Positions 22,101 through 34,639 of a stretch of 64,000 bases of DNA are shown piece after piece. The notes beneath the pieces are model-generated. The model was not told where the DNA came from. It made no database searches and saw only the letters and a list, made by a program, of their open reading frames with translations. Within the stretch, counting starts at the first letter, position 1. Every line of letters begins with the position of its first letter. The stretch covers positions 23,528,598 to 23,592,597 of the forward strand of contig NC_134138.1 in assembly GCF_033958435.1 (NCBI RefSeq), given 5' to 3'. The stretch is from Carettochelys insculpta. Lineage: Eukaryota; Chordata; Testudines; Carettochelyidae. Position numbers and translations under genes: made by a program.

Positions 22101-24767
22101 AAAAGCCCAAGTGGTGAGAATCTAAATTCTTCCACTTGACAGACAGAAAAAACAATCTCTGGGAAGGATGGGTTCAGGCCCTCTGCGGTATGGTAGTATT
22201 TCACTGCACCATCTGACAGCTATATATTTTACTTGCATAAACACATGCAGATGCAGATTATTCTAAATCAGAAATGGGCCTAAACAAAATCTCCCAGATC
22301 CCAACAATTCTGAGTTCTAGACAAGCTGGGATCCTCGTCCCAGCGTAGTGGCTATGTCCAGTACAAAGCAAATGCCTTCTTCTATCCTGCCAGTCCCACA
22401 CAGTTCATATTCCTGTGGGAGCTGAGCTCTCAGTAAGGGTCAAAAACGGTCTGCGAGTTCTAGACGATGGGTTAGGGCCACAGTCTGTTCCCATTGTGCA
22501 AGGCTGGCTCTGCATACTGTACATGCAAATCCTCACAGGGAAGCTGGAGCAACTTTTATAATGAGTGGGTGGAGAACCATTGGCCCAAACTGTAAACCCT
22601 GTACATAATGGAAAGCACTTCCATTCCAGGGGTGCTGTAGCACCCCACATGCCAGCACCCATGAACCTTCAGACACCAGGATTAGAACAAAACTGAAACT
22701 AACGAAGCAGAGAATTTAGCCAATCTGGTCTGAGGGGTGTTCAGTGCCTTTGGGGCCCAGTGATTTCTGCCTCATGTCTGTCGGTATTTCATACAGTGGA
22801 ATTTGCCACTGGCCAGCTCTGCAAGCTTCACATTCCAGATGACTATCGTAGAGGATTATGTGTGAGAAATGCTCGAACATGCAGGAAATTGCACCTTGTT
22901 TTTCAAACTGTGCTGAGGGAAAGACCCTCCGAGGCCTCCTTTGAGGGAAACAATTGACCAGCAGCTGGGTCGTGCAGGATCAAGGGAAACTCAGTGAACT
23001 GTACTTGAAAAGTTAGATATGAACTCTTTGGTCAGGTGGGAATGAGACCGGCAGCTCCTTTTATGAAAGAATTCCTGGACCAAGCCCCAAAGCCATCTTA
23101 CTGCCCAAAATCCATATTGGCTCCTGCCTCTGCACACACTGTCCCTGGGAGCTACCTCACTAGCGTGGTATGGGGAGACCACAGAAGGGGAAAGTAGGGT
23201 CCCTGGGATCTGTGGGAAGGAGCAATACTGTGGAGCATGGCAATGGACCAGTGTTCTCCTTGCTGCTGTTGGGACACAGGCGAGGCCTTTCAGAGTCTCA
23301 TGGGAAAGAGGGAACAATGCACTGGAGTTGGCCTCCCACTCTAGCAGACGCCTAGTGGGATTGCATCGTAATTCCCTCCAGTGGAGAAGGGAACCTCTTT
23401 CTGCTAAGCTAAACAAGTCTCTCCCTTGCTCTGTCTATCTATAGGCAGGAGTCAGGGCCCATGATGGATCTGTGGCAATAAAATCATTTCAGGGTTTGGT
23501 CCCTGGATTCTCCCATAAGAGGAACAAACCAGTCTCACCCCCACCTGACGGAAGAGTTTGTATCTAATGCCTACAGAACATAATTGGGCTGAATGACTCT
23601 ATAGAACTGAGCACAGAATTACAACCCTGCTGTACAATATAGTGGGATTATGCCCGTTGTCTAAAGAGAGGGTAAAATTCTCTGCTACATGCTGTAGGTT
23701 TTTAGAGTGATTCCAATAGTGCCTCTTGAGTTGTAGCCCCTTTAGAATTTACCTGGCGGGTAAATAATAGAATGTTTGAGATGCAGGCCTTCAGTCAAAG
23801 CCTATTAAACCAATGGGAGTATTTCCATCCATTGATTTTATTGGGTTTTGAATCAGGCTCTGGGTTGGATGGGGCTGCTCCAGTATTCATATTCCCCCTC
23901 TTCACCTCTATGTGATATTGCTTGGCTGGCTACAGGCCTGATTTGAAAACGGCAAGATAGATTTCTGGCTTCACATGAGAAATATCCTCCCTTCCCCAAT
24001 CCTCACAACTATGATTTGTTTCACGCAGTGCAGTGTCTGGATTTGGGCAGCTCTCTCCCCGCAGAGCCAACCCTATGTGCTGAGCTTCAGCTGTTTCTCA
24101 GAGCTCGTCTGTTCGCATCGCTGAGCAAGGCTGAAGTCATGCAAATTACGAGAGGTGGCAACTTGATCTCTTCATTCCGTAATTGCTGCTCTGTGAAATC
24201 TGAGAATAGAAATTTACCTTAATATTCTCACGGAGGAGTCCCCAAGGCATGGAGCAGGGGGGAGGGAAGGCCAGCAAGGAGCCAGCCCATGAGCCCATTT
24301 GTGTTTGATTAAATATGTTGCATATGGATCTTGCCCTCAAGGATGACAAGCAACAGCAGCAGTCAGCTCATACCTTGGTGGTTGAAAGCAGACGGCACTT
24401 ACACTTTTGGGGATAAATTCCAATGGACCAGCTCAGGGATGGGGAGATCTTCCCTCACCACAATGCCAAAGCTTGTGATGTTATTACAAGTTGCATATTT
24501 TTAGCCTAAAGCCCCAGGTCTTGGAGACTCAGGGTTACAGGAGATGCTCAATTTTTGTTCTCATCTCTCGCTCTCCACCCAATAAGTTTCTAGCCATGAG
24601 TGTGGAGAAAATCTGGAAAACCTGACCAGAATGTGCCCTAAAGGCTTGAAAACCCGAACTCAAACAAAGACCCAAAAATGTGTCATTTTTTTAGTCTAAT
24701 TTTTAAAACCATCTCATGACTCATGGTGTTGGAACATCTTAAGGTTATCAGTATTGCTGATATTATA
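22101..24767. other. Unassigned sequence
   Basis: About 2.7 kb with no gene or repeat that can be supported. The 141-aa reverse frame at 22991-23416 has no domain and irregular codon use. Confidence 0.55.
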
Positions 24768-24850
24768 ACAGCGCCTAGAGGCTCTATTTAGGGCCAGGGT
24801 ATGTTAGGCCCTGTATGAACATGGAGTGATGACTGTGTCTCAAGAGGCCA
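24768..24850 (+). repeat. Old dispersed repeat fragment
   Basis: CAGCGCCTAGAGGCTC ... GTTAGGCCCTGTATGAACAT resembles a widespread amniote repeat in which a 'gcgcctagaggc' block precedes an 'aggcgctgtacaaac' block. A related tail with CACAGTCCCTGCC and TATAGTCTAAACAGACAA lies at 30893-30955. The family is not certain. Confidence 0.4.
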
Positions 24851-24912
24851 CTTTAGTCTGCTCTACATAATCCCAAAGGTGGTTAAAGTCCAAGTTAAAA
24901 AGTGGGGATTAT

Positions 24913-25090
24913 TCAACACAGAACACCAGAACTGGAAGGGATCTCTGGTGGTCATTGAGTCCGGTCCTCTGCTGTCACAACAGGACCAGACATTGTCTGG
25001 ACCATCTCCAATAGGTGTCTATCTAATCTGCTCTTAAATATCTCTGGCAATGGAGATGCCACTACCTCCCTAGGCAATTTATTGCAGTAA
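24913..25090 (-). mobile_element. CR1 3' end fragment, reverse strand
   Basis: Reverse-strand match to the CR1 tail. It covers the UTR segment (ACTGGAAGGGATCTCTGGTG on +), the region coding the final residues (TCTATCTAATCTGCTCTTAAA) and GAATCTCC-like codons. It lacks the octamer tail and is more diverged than the copies at 1 and 40141. Confidence 0.75.
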
Positions 25091-25093
25091 ACA

Positions 25094-25844
25094 CTCCACT
25101 GCCTCAGCCAAGAATTGAACTCTGCTCAGATGCATGAAGGGCAGCTATGCTCACCCCTATAACACCATGCACTGTGACCTAGCCCACAGCAAGGTGTGCA
25201 GTTCTACTGAGCTTGGAATGTAACTACTGCTGTCACTGGTTGCAGGGATGGAAAATCCATGATAGAAAGCACTTGCCATGTATCTGGATGAAGATCCCCA
25301 AGACACTTTGATCTCAACCGCGCTGATTTCCTTTTGTGTGCCTCCACTCCTTGTTGGCCCCGTGACACGGGGAAAGAAATTGGCCCAGGGACAACCCTTT
25401 GAAACTCTCTGTGATTTTAGGACCTTTTTGCATTCACTCTGTGCAATGTATGCCCCTTCAGAGCTATGGTAGCTCCTGCTGCGTCTCCTAATAGGAGAAA
25501 AAAATATACACAAATCACAAAAAACCCAACTAATGTAACATGCATTGGATGAACCATCCCAGAGTAAGTGGAATGGCAATACAGCAGCTGCATCACTGTT
25601 TTTGTGTACTTAGAATTGTTTCGTCTCAGCACAGACTTGTGATCCAAGTCCACTTAAACACAGATATGTTTTTTTCTAATACATGCCTTGCTGAAGTAGC
25701 AATGGGATCAGCAATGGAAGGGTTGGAGCTGAGTTTTGGTTCAGAAAGGCATCCAGAATCTGTGGATGTTGTGGCTTCACCAGCAGCTAGCCAACAGAAT
25801 GCAAACCCAGTTGACTGGGTGGGTTTGTAATAGGGTGACTAGCC
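25094..25844. other. Unassigned sequence
   Basis: About 0.75 kb. A 140-aa reverse frame (25157-25579) shows no domain. Nothing else was recognised. Confidence 0.5.
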
Positions 25845-25957
25845 AGAGCCACCGCTAAGGCACCTGGCATCAGCCACTGTCAGAACACAGGACACTGGGC
25901 TAGACGGACCATTGGTCTGCCCCAGCGTGGTCATTCCTATTTGTGCAGTTCTATTTT
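25845..25957 (+). repeat. Dispersed CR1-like tail
   Basis: Contains GGCATCAGCCACTGTCAGAA and ACTGGGCTAGACGGACCATT, a block recognised as a frequent sauropsid LINE tail ('tgggctagatggacctttggtctg'). The reverse complement of its end occurs at 57007-57053. Confidence 0.55.
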
Positions 25958-26993
25958 TAGCGTACTCACCTGAGCTGAGCCAAGGCATGTCTCATGTGAG
26001 AAACTCACTCCCAGCTGCAGTGTAGACCTAGCTTGTGTGGCTCCTCAATGCCATGCTGAGAGTGCTGCCCTGGCTCTCCCTGCCAGGAAGCAGCAGCCTG
26101 GGCAGGAACTGAGTATGGGGTAGCTGAGCCCTGAGTCCTGCCTGAGGCCAGCCACCCAGTCCATCCCCCTACCACCATTGGGGTGGGACAGACCAGAAAA
26201 CGCTCTACAAATAACTGCTGGCTCAGCACAGAGGAGGAAGTGGGGACGCTGACACAACTTTGCCATGACCCCCGCCCACAGATTTTTTGAAAAGGTGCCT
26301 CCCTTGCCCTCAGCGCAGAAGAAGAGGAGAGTGAAGGCAGAAAATGGCCTTAGGCCACTTTTATGTCCTGCATCCCTGCCTCTGAGGCTGGCAAAGGATG
26401 CGGCCAGGCCCTGGTGTAAGTTAAAGCTCTAAGCCACCTTGGCTTCTCTCCATACTAAGCTGGAGTACATCTTTAAGGAGCTGAGAGTGCACTAGATTTC
26501 CAGAGGTTTTGTGCCACCAGAGCAGCTTAGACAAACCTGAGCATGAGGTGGTGGGCGGCCATGTGTGTAAAGGCAGTTGTGAGTAGTTGGTTCTCCTTGA
26601 AAACTTGAACTGAAGCCCTTTATGCTGATCTCATTTACACCTGTCCCACAATGGGCTAATGCCACTGCCTACACTGGGGCTGCTTCTGACTTATGTCAGT
26701 GCAAGTGCCATCTGCAGCTGGCTCAGCATCAGGAAAATGAAAGGCAGAAAATGCCGATGAGCAGGACTGTTCTCTAGGGTGTATTTTCTAATACTTGCAC
26801 TGAATGCATAGCATCTGCTTTGCCCTGTTACACAGTAAGGGCTCCAAAGAAGCTATTCCAGTAATTTGGGTCCATGATGCACAAAGTAAAACTCTCTTAA
26901 GTAGATCCTGGATGAAATAAACTGCAACAGTTCTGAAAGGAGTTGTTACAATTCACGGAGACATCAGCCTGGGAACTAAAGTTTCTCTGACTG
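25958..26993. other. Unassigned sequence
   Basis: About 1 kb. AGTGTAGACCTAGCTTG near 26021 may be a decayed Harbinger-like right end, but no partner was found. No gene. Confidence 0.5.
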
Positions 26994-27001
26994 ATCTAAG
27001 A

Positions 27002-27844
27002 CGCAGTTTCCCAAACTGGGGGGCCCCCCTAGCGGGGTGTGAAGAAATTCCAGGGGGGCTCGAGGTGACTCAGCTCCACCCCTATCAATCCCCCCACCCA
27101 AAGAAAGAGCCGGTCTTTTCTTCCAACTCTCAGCCCCTGCCATTTTATGTGGGTGACCTGGCGCAGCCACTGTAAAAAGCAGGCAGCTGGTGAAGACCCA
27201 CGTGGAGCTAGCTGCCTCTTGCAAAAGCGAGTGTGGTTTGGGGAGGGGTGAGGGAGGAGGATTGGGTTAGATAGAGGTCTGGGGGTGCCTGGCTCAGGGA
27301 AGGGGGATCAGGTGAGAGTGGTGGGCTGGGGGTGCCTGGCTTTGGGGGAAGGGAGGGGCTTGGGCAGGTGGGGCTTATGGGCTTGGGCAGGTTGGGTTGG
27401 CAGGTGAGTGGCTTGCCCTGGCAATACAGAGCTCAGACAACTCAGGCTGGTGGGTGGGCAGCTGGCCCTGGCAGTGTGGGGCTTGGGTGGGCAGTTGGCC
27501 CTGGCAGCACAGGGCCCCATTGGCTGGCGGGCTGGTGGGCGGCTGACCCCAGCGGCACGGGACTTGGTCAGCTTGGATGGCAGCTCAGGGCTCATGCAGG
27601 CGGGCAGGTGGCATGGGCAGCTCTGGAGGCTGGCACGGGGATCAGGCAAGGGGCCTAGAAAAACTATTTGTGCTTATTTTTAATTGTAAATAACATTTTT
27701 ATATCAAGTTTTTATTTTTATTTTAAATTATGAATTGAATTTTCTGTTAGAAGGGGGTTGGATGATGGTAAAGCTGTGGCGGGGTATGAGGGTTTCTCAA
27801 AAATCAAAACGGGGGCGTGATGCCAAAAAAGTTGGAAACCACTT
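27002..27844 (-). mobile_element. Non-autonomous hAT element, copy 2 (inverted)
   Basis: The same element as 9424-10312 in reverse: TTTCCCAAACTGGG at the left, GTTGGAAACCACTT at the right, with matching internal blocks (hAT arm GAGGGTTTCTCAAAAATCAA, the AAGCAGGCAGC block, and the GC-rich centre). It is flanked by an exact 8-bp duplication ATCTAAGA (26994-27001 and 27845-27852). It is 843 bp long and has no transposase gene. The GC-rich centre yields long but meaningless frames on both strands. Confidence 0.88.
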
Positions 27845-27852
27845 ATCTAAGA

Positions 27853-29438
27853 GAATAACCACTTTGGAGACATTATGAGGGTCTGATGGGTCCATGGTCT
27901 GCTAAATGAGAAATTTTAAAGATCTCTTGGCACAGTGCAGGCTCCTAGCTCAGTCATGCCAACAATGTGTGTATTCACAGAACCATATTTATTGTTTGTG
28001 GTTATGACCGTATTTGGAATAGAGTTGCTTCTATTTTTTGTTGTTTATCTTTTTAGTCAAATGCTCTTTGAAATGCTCAGCCAGTCTCACAAAGTCATCA
28101 TAAAACCCTGTGCCTTTACAGCAAGAACAAATCTGTTCACCTCTCTTTACTGCAAAATGTTCCCAAAATTAACAGAGTCTAATTCTGAGGTCTGGCCAGG
28201 TTTTACTCCATGCAGGACTGGAAAGGAGGTAATAAGATGGATTTGCAGTTGCAAGCTGATCAGACAACATCTTTGCTCACTGACCAGCAGTGATGTTGGC
28301 AGGTAGACTTTGGGTGACTTCCTACCATGCAGACTTCTCTCTTGACCTCGGTTTTATTTGTGTGGAGTGGCTGAAACTATTGGATAGAAGGTGTAGCTGC
28401 AGAGTTCAACAATCATCCTCCATTCTGGAAGGTAGGGCTCTCAGCTACCAGTGGCAGAAGAGATTGTGGCAGGTCAAAGTTTACAATAAACTCTGGGGAC
28501 AATGTTACATTTTAATACAAATAATTATTTTTAAACACAAAACTCTGGTTGCTTCAATGTAAAGAACACCACACTACAATATTTAGGCATTAACACTGTA
28601 AAATACAAATATGCCGATATCAAATCCCATCCCTCATCTTTTGTGTCTGATTCTGCATCTCAGCTAACAGCTGGCTGGACAACGATGGTCAGTGTCAAAT
28701 ATCTGACTTCCTAGTTTTTTTTTTTCTTTCTGTTACGTATGTTCACTTGCTCCTTGCTGAAGGCAGCTTCTCACAAGGCCAGGACATGTGGTATTGCTGA
28801 AGTAACAACAGGGTAAGTGTTCTGAGATGTATGTGTGTTCATTGCTCATCAAGGTACTGATGCTCAGTGGAACAGCAAGGGCCATTTAACAGGAAAGGAA
28901 TTTTTCACGTGACAGTTGTGCTGCACGGCTGGCAGGCAGTGACGGATAAGGTCACTACCTGTGTTGATAGCTGTGCTCTCTTAAAAATAAACTATGCTCT
29001 GTATGACACACCATAATGATTGCCACAGTGCCTATTTTTCATTCTGAGTTGTGCAGGGTATTTAGAAGTGAAGTTTAAAGGGCTGTCTGGAAGAGCACAG
29101 CCCCATGATAAATGATTAGACATAGCATACATATTTTATCTGAACTAACTGGGATGGTTCATGCTTATGTGAAGCCATGATGATAAATCATCACCTTTAT
29201 TTCTCAGCCTTATACATAATGTGGACAACACTAAGCTCCGGAATGGGTATCCAGCATTAATTTATCTCGCTGGCTCTGTTTATGTCATAAATAGACAGAT
29301 CACAGTTCTATCAGCTTATCTGCTCCACCCACTGCTTGCTAGCAGCAAATATAAACTAACAGAGAAGAAGCCAACAGCAAAATCCAGGGCGGGAGCCTGT
29401 TTTAGCCAAAGCACAAAGGAATTCAGAGCTGGGGTTTT
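27853..29438. other. Unassigned AT-rich sequence
   Basis: About 1.6 kb. The 123-aa frame at 27935-28306 has a hydrophobic stretch near its N-terminus but no recognisable family, splice context or Kozak support, and is not called a gene. Confidence 0.5.
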
Positions 29439-29452
29439 TAGTTCAGATCTGT

Positions 29453-29660
29453 AACAGCAACGAAGGGTCCTGTGGCACCTTATAGACTAACAGAAAAGTT
29501 TTGAGCATGAGCTTTCGTGATCACAGACTCACTTCATCAGATGATGTGAGTCTGTGCTCATGAAAGCTCATGCTCAAAACTTTTCTGTTAGTATATAAGG
29601 TGCCACAGGACCCTTCGTTACTGTTACAGATCCAGACTAACACGGCTGCCCCTCTGATAC
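29453..29660 (-). mobile_element. Foldback element with exact 14-bp target duplication
   Basis: Two nearly perfect inverted arms (GAAGGGTCCTGTGGCACCTT and complement, then AGACTAACAGAAAAG and complement) around a loop near 29540, followed by the single-copy tag CCAGACTAACACGGCTGCCC. It is flanked by TAGTTCAGATCTGT at 29439-29452 and 29661-29674. The transcript would fold into a hairpin of roughly 75 bp per arm. Long, exact duplications of this kind are typical of target-primed integration rather than cut-and-paste. Confidence 0.85.
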
Positions 29661-30080
29661 TAGTTCAGATCTGTCTTTGCAAATGAAAAGATACAATAAT
29701 AGCTTATGGATTGTTCCCCTTTCTCAAAGGATTGTAAAGCTCTCCACAAATTAGATGCACAGAGAAATGCAGAGAGTAGTAGGCAACTGATACAAAACAT
29801 TGTGACATAGAGTGTGGAGGAATAATTATAATCAGTAACACCAGGGAAGAGCTCTAACCTTAAGGAAACCATCACCAGATCTGTGAGACTCACTTGCGCT
29901 CTCATGTAAGACTGGTATTCAGCTACGAGTGAAATCACCATGAAACTACACTGAGTTAACATGGATACATGCTTCATGCAAACTAAAGCAAAACTAGGCT
30001 TTTAGTGTCCATGCAAAGCAGAGCTGATCTTATTTGTGTAAGCTGCACACCTGCTGGGTGTGATGCACTGTCCAGTTGAG

Positions 30081-30252
30081 AAGGCCTGTGGCACCTTATA
30101 GACTAAAAGATATTTTGGAGCATAAGCTTTCATGGGAAAAGACTTTTGCCCACAAAAGCTTATGCTCCAAAATATCTTTTAGTCTATAAGGTGCCACAGG
30201 ACTTCTTGCTGTTCTCAAAGATACAGACTAACACGGCTATCTCTCTGATTCT
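30081..30252 (-). mobile_element. Foldback element, third full copy
   Basis: Arms GGCCTGTGGCACCTTATAGA and complement, with the AGATATTTTGGAGCATAAGC block and its complement, and the tag CAGACTAACACGGCTATCTC at the right end. Flanks TGTCCAGTTGAG (30069-30080) and TGTCCAGCTGAG (30253-30264) form a 12-bp duplication with one change. It lies only 0.4 kb from the 29453 copy in the same orientation. Confidence 0.82.
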
Positions 30253-30319
30253 TGTCCAGCTGAGAGTCACTGAAACCACTTACAGAAAAAAGAGTCTGCT
30301 CTACAATCTGAGCATATAG

Positions 30320-30420
30320 GCAGTTGGCTTTTAGCTCATGCAATAGAGGCTCATACACTAAGCTCCATATATCCCAGGTTCAATTCTGCCCACCGACGAT
30401 TGGGGTCTGTCAGCGTTATG
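30320..30420 (+). mobile_element. tRNA-derived SINE
   Basis: TTAGCTCATGCAATAGAGGC fits an RNA polymerase III box A region. CAGGTTCAATTCTGCC, about 50 nt later, fits box B (GGTTCAATTC). The body CGATTGGGGTCTGTCAG follows. The same arrangement, more decayed, is at 7530-7625. It is a tRNA-like head rather than a tRNA gene, because no acceptor stem closes it. Confidence 0.65.
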
Positions 30421-32165
30421 CTTGGTCTTATCCATAAGACCCCCTCCCATATCAACAACAACACAGGCAAGGCACACACCTTGGGAGAAAAAACCGATGT
30501 TACCTTTCTGGGATCTAAGCCTATGCGTTTAAAACAAACCTCATTTGCCTTCCCAAATGTCCCTTCATTGTGAAGACTGAGTTGTAACCCAAGGGCTTTG
30601 CAATAGCTATTCCATTGACGCACTTTGGGGTTAGTTAGTGTCTACTCTGTTTAGGTTCTTGTCCTGCATGCACCACTGGGGTATCTCTATTGAAAAGAAA
30701 TAGTGCAGCCTTCTTTAGTAGTCAGCAGCCTGCCTGCCAGTCCAAGCTGGACCCTAGAAATGTAGCATATAAAAAATTAACAGCCTGCTTTGTGCTTTGG
30801 CAAGTACTTACTTCCACAGGGTTATTATTATGTGAAGGGCAGGAATGCCTACCAACCGCAGCAGAAATCTGGGCCTTGTTGTGCTAGCTGTATTACTGTA
30901 CACAGTCCCTGCCTTGAGCAGTTTATAGTCTAAACAGACAAAACAAAGGTTCTCATGTGAGTACATGCTCACTAAAGGGAGAGTCAAAACTCATTGAAAA
31001 GACTCCCATGGATCATCATGGGCTTTGGATTAGGCCTTAATAAACTTTGCTGAAGTTTTCCAGACAGCAGCTTTTTGGTGCCTTTTGTTTTCAGTCAATA
31101 CTTTGCAAAAGAGAGCATCTAGTAAATTGTTATGAGATTTTTTTTTTGGTCACATGAGAGCTGATCAGAAAATATTTTTGAATCACAGTATATAAAAAGT
31201 TTGGATAAAACATGGGGAGAGTGGGAAATTCACCAATTTTTCCTGCTGGCTCCCTTTACCCGATAAGGGCTAATGGGGGATGCTGAAGTATTTAAGCAAC
31301 ATTTCAGAATCTTCATAAAGATCCTGCCAGATTGCCTGAAGAACATAGGTCATAGAATTTTCCCAAAACTCATAGAGCAGATTTTTAGAAAAAAACATGT
31401 AATCTTGGTTTTAAACTCATCAGTGGTGGAGAATCCACTGCAACCCTGGGTAAATTGCTTCAGTTGCTATCTATGAATCCTTTCTCTTAGAAAGAGCTCT
31501 CTGCTAATTCTCTATCACTAAAGCTGTTCAAAATTTTTCTATCAAAGCTATTCTTCTATGGTTGGAGTGGCTTTTTTTTTTAAATCTACTTTTTTGCACA
31601 AAATGATTTAGATATCCTGCCTTAGTGCATCATGAGAATTGTAGTTTGGGTATCTAGTCTTATTCTTTTTATGTGCAGGACTCTTTAGCCAGATTACATC
31701 TCTTATGATGCTATCTTCTTTCACTATGAAGCTTCAAGCAAGTAGCCCAGCCCAAACTATTTCTTTTCCAAATAGTCAAGGATTTTCTATGGAAAACTTT
31801 GCTTACCCCTCTCTACTTTCTTAATACTCTTCTTGTAGTGGAGCCGATTTTTGATCAGAAACGCTGATGTCAATTTTTTATAAGGCTAAATTTAGTCAAG
31901 GTGTGTCTACAAACGAATTTTATCATAAGATTACAGAGGGAGACGTGAATAGAAATTCATTTACAACTTTGATACCTTTAACTTTAGCCTGAACAGAGAT
32001 CTTAACTATCTGATGCATTACAAGGGCAGTTTCCCCACCTTTGATATTCATAGGAATGAAACACATCCTACTCAATTTGCCTCATTAACTGGTCCTAATA
32101 GTAACAGATAACCTTTTTTTCCTTCTTTCTTCTCCTTCCCCCACTATAGAAACCTGGATTCCATA
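30421..32165. other. Unassigned sequence
   Basis: About 1.7 kb, AT-rich. It includes the diverged repeat patch at 30893-30955. No gene can be supported. Confidence 0.55.
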
Positions 32166-32169
32166 TTTC

Positions 32170-32272
32170 CTCTCCCTTTTTCATCTGAGGAAGTGGGTTT
32201 TGCCCAGGCAAGCTCAAGAATTAATAAATTTGTTGTCTGCAGGATGCCACAAGACTGCTTGTTATACAAGAT
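32170..32272 (-). mobile_element. Foldback element, half copy
   Basis: GAGGAAGTGGGTTTTGCCCA, TTAATAAATTTGTTGTCTGC and GATGCCACAAGACTGCTTG match the loop and right arm of the foldback family. The left arm and tag are missing. Confidence 0.5.
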
Positions 32273-32845
32273 CTCATTGTTCATCACCACTAACGTTTTT
32301 CTCTCTGGCTCTTTGCTTTCATGTAAAAGAATGAGGGTGGAAATAACACACCTGTACTTAATAAATGATGGGGGAAAAATCTCCATTTTGCTGGAAAAAC
32401 AGAGGAAGAAACTGCAAGCTTAGTCACCCAATAACATCTTGGGTCAAATTCTGCTCTTATTTACATTGCTGCAGTGATGGAATGATGCTATTAAACCAAT
32501 GGAGTCAAGCCAAATTTTCATGGATGCAACTGAGATTGATGTCAAAATTGTCAATTGTATAAATTTCTGTGTGCCTTATGCTAATAGCCTAAACAAATAC
32601 TTTTCCCCCTCAAAAGAGCTTGAACTGTTTGTCTTTATCAACTTATCTAAATGTCAATTACTATTTGTGTAAATTTGCATAGGATTTCCATATTTGTCTA
32701 TTTGATTAACAAGCAAGTCAGCAACAGCTGCAAAACACAAGGTTTTCTGAGAGGTTTTGGAGAGGAAGAGTGGGATCATTCTCCTCTTCTTCAGCAGATA
32801 TTTGCATGCTGGCAGATGCACTAATCCTGTGTGAGAACGGAAATA

Positions 32846-33594
32846 AAGTAAACCCTCAATTTAATGGACCCCATTCAATACAACAGACTTCAGAAATAAT
32901 GGAAGCTGTCTGACAGCTTCTCCCCCATCCCCCAAAGGAGTGCTAGAGACTCACCAGAACCACTGTTGGGGCTAGAGGAGATGCTGCAGTGGCTGGGGCA
33001 GGAGGGGCCACCACAGCGGCTGGGGCCACCGGGGCCAGAGGAGCTGGGGGGTGGGAGGGGAGGGTGCAGGAGCTGTCCTCCTTCAGCCCTGTGTGCATGG
33101 AGCATGTTGGCACTGAGCAGGAAACTGAGGCATAAATGAGTCTAAACGACTGCTTAAGGACACCCAGCCAATTTGTGAAAGGGCTGAAATCTAAATTTTT
33201 TGAGTCTCAGTCTGACGCCTTTGGCACTGGACATGCTGCCTGCAGTGGTGCTGAGCAGCAGCCATGGTGTCGGAGGCTGCTGCCCACTGGCAGGCTGGGG
33301 GTGCCCACACTCAACCTTCATGCGGGTGGGTTGGAGCCGGGTGCTGAGAGCTGCAGGAGGTGGAAGGAGCCAGGCCGGCATTCAGCTCTTCTCCTGGTAA
33401 TTGGGAGAGGGAGATGGAGAGGTGAAGGGAAGAATGGGGCAGGAGTGGGGAAGAGAAGAGGCGGAGCGGAGGACAGGATTGAGTGATGGGCAGGGAAAGT
33501 CAGTGCATCATCATACAGTATAGCCACTCAGATATAACGGACTTTCAGCATGAACTCCTTTCCCCCATTAGTCTGTTAAATCACAGGTTTACTG
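32846..33594. mobile_element. Tigger-like non-autonomous element
   Basis: A 749-bp element with inverted ends AAGTAAACCCTCAATTTAAT and complement (TTAAATCACAGGTTTACTG at the right), flanked by TA at 32844-32845 and 33595-33596. The subterminal TTTAATGGACC and TAACGGACTTT blocks are typical of pogo/Tigger ends. The centre is GC-rich and contains a 127-bp segment (33115-33241) that also occurs 1.5 kb downstream. No transposase is coded; the overlapping 70-116 aa frames on both strands are composition artefacts. Confidence 0.75.
33115..33241 (-). repeat. MIR-derived segment, duplicate of 34670-34796
   Basis: 127 bp identical to 34670-34796 except for four substitutions by eye (about 97%), same orientation. 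The sequence looks like an antisense MIR core (GCAGGAAACTGAGGCATAAA, CACCCAGCCAATTTGTG). It interrupts the GC-rich centre of the Tigger-like element, with GCACTGAGCAG before it and GGTGCTGAGCAG after it. Confidence 0.85.
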
Positions 33595-33664
33595 TAGTCA
33601 AACTGTAGCTTATTCTCCACTAGTAATATGACTATTAGTGCAGAGGTGGGAACCGTGGTCCAGG

Positions 33665-33702
33665 CATGTCTCTGGACCCTTGTCACATGTCTCTGGACCC
33701 TT
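33665..33702 (+). repeat. Two-unit tandem repeat
   Basis: CATGTCTCTGGACCCTT occurs twice, 21 bp apart start to start. A possible decayed hAT end (CAGAGGTGGGAACC at 33640) lies just upstream. Confidence 0.75.
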
Positions 33703-34639
33703 TCTGTTTCTTCTAGTTCTCCTTGTGGCTGGCGTGGGCAGGCTTGACAGCAGAATTCAAAGCATGCTATTAAGTAGTATAATATTTTCAGCATTAATTT
33801 CTATCCCGTTCATTATATGTCCTAACTGTTCATTACAGTCTGACTGTTATGTATTGATGAAATGTGAATACTGAGCTGTCCGGGAAGGAAACACTTTATT
33901 TCAACAAGTAAACTTTCTTTTGATCTGTGATCGGAACGTATGTTTTTGACATTCTTAAAGAGCTAAAACGTTACCCGTGGAACTCTGTCTAGATAAGATT
34001 CAATTATAATGCTGGTTGAAAGCAAACATGCTCCTAACAATAATGATTCCCACCCCACCTCCCTGGAGTGAGTTCAAGTGGTTTTTTTTTTTTTTTTAAG
34101 GAGGAGATTCATGCAAAACTTCTGACTTTCACTGGTGTTTATTTGCATTATCCTCATTCCTTCTTCTGAAGTGCTTTTCCCCTCCCTTGCCCGGAAAGTT
34201 ATTTGGGTTCTGTAGTTAACACTATTTCTTCCATATCTGATTTCATTTCCTCAGTGGTAACAGTTCTGTAGTAGCTAATACTAGTTGATAACCTTTGGAA
34301 ACATGCAAATCTTAATTATCTTGGCACAAAGAGAACAAACCTTGTAGCAATAAATGTCTTAGAGTGGTTGGGGCTGGCAAAATCAGTTGATGGAACAGTT
34401 TTCCTACCTATAAATTCACATTCAGACAATGGGTTATTAAAGAGGAGTTGACATACTGTGTTACACAGTGACAAGAGTGATCTGCTGTAGAAGTTTCACT
34501 GCATTCACTTTATTGTAACAGCCACTCACCTACATGACATAGTTATAGTGCTGCCTATAGTACTTAGCACTTTCCATCCTAGCATCTCTGTCCTCTTGCA
34601 AGCAATTAATTAATCACTACTCAGCACAATCTCCTGGGA
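33703..34639. other. Unassigned AT-rich sequence
   Basis: About 0.9 kb with a T-run at 34083-34098. No gene or repeat recognised. Confidence 0.55.

Noticed and set aside
27935..28306. 123-codon frame with a hydrophobic segment
   Set aside because: The stretch FVVMTVFGIELLLFFVVYLF looks membrane-like, but AT-rich DNA makes Phe/Leu/Val runs by chance and there is no homology that I recognise.
30320..30420. Possible true tRNA gene
   Set aside because: Box A and box B-like motifs are present, but no acceptor stem or anticodon arm pairs correctly and a second decayed copy exists. It is a SINE head.
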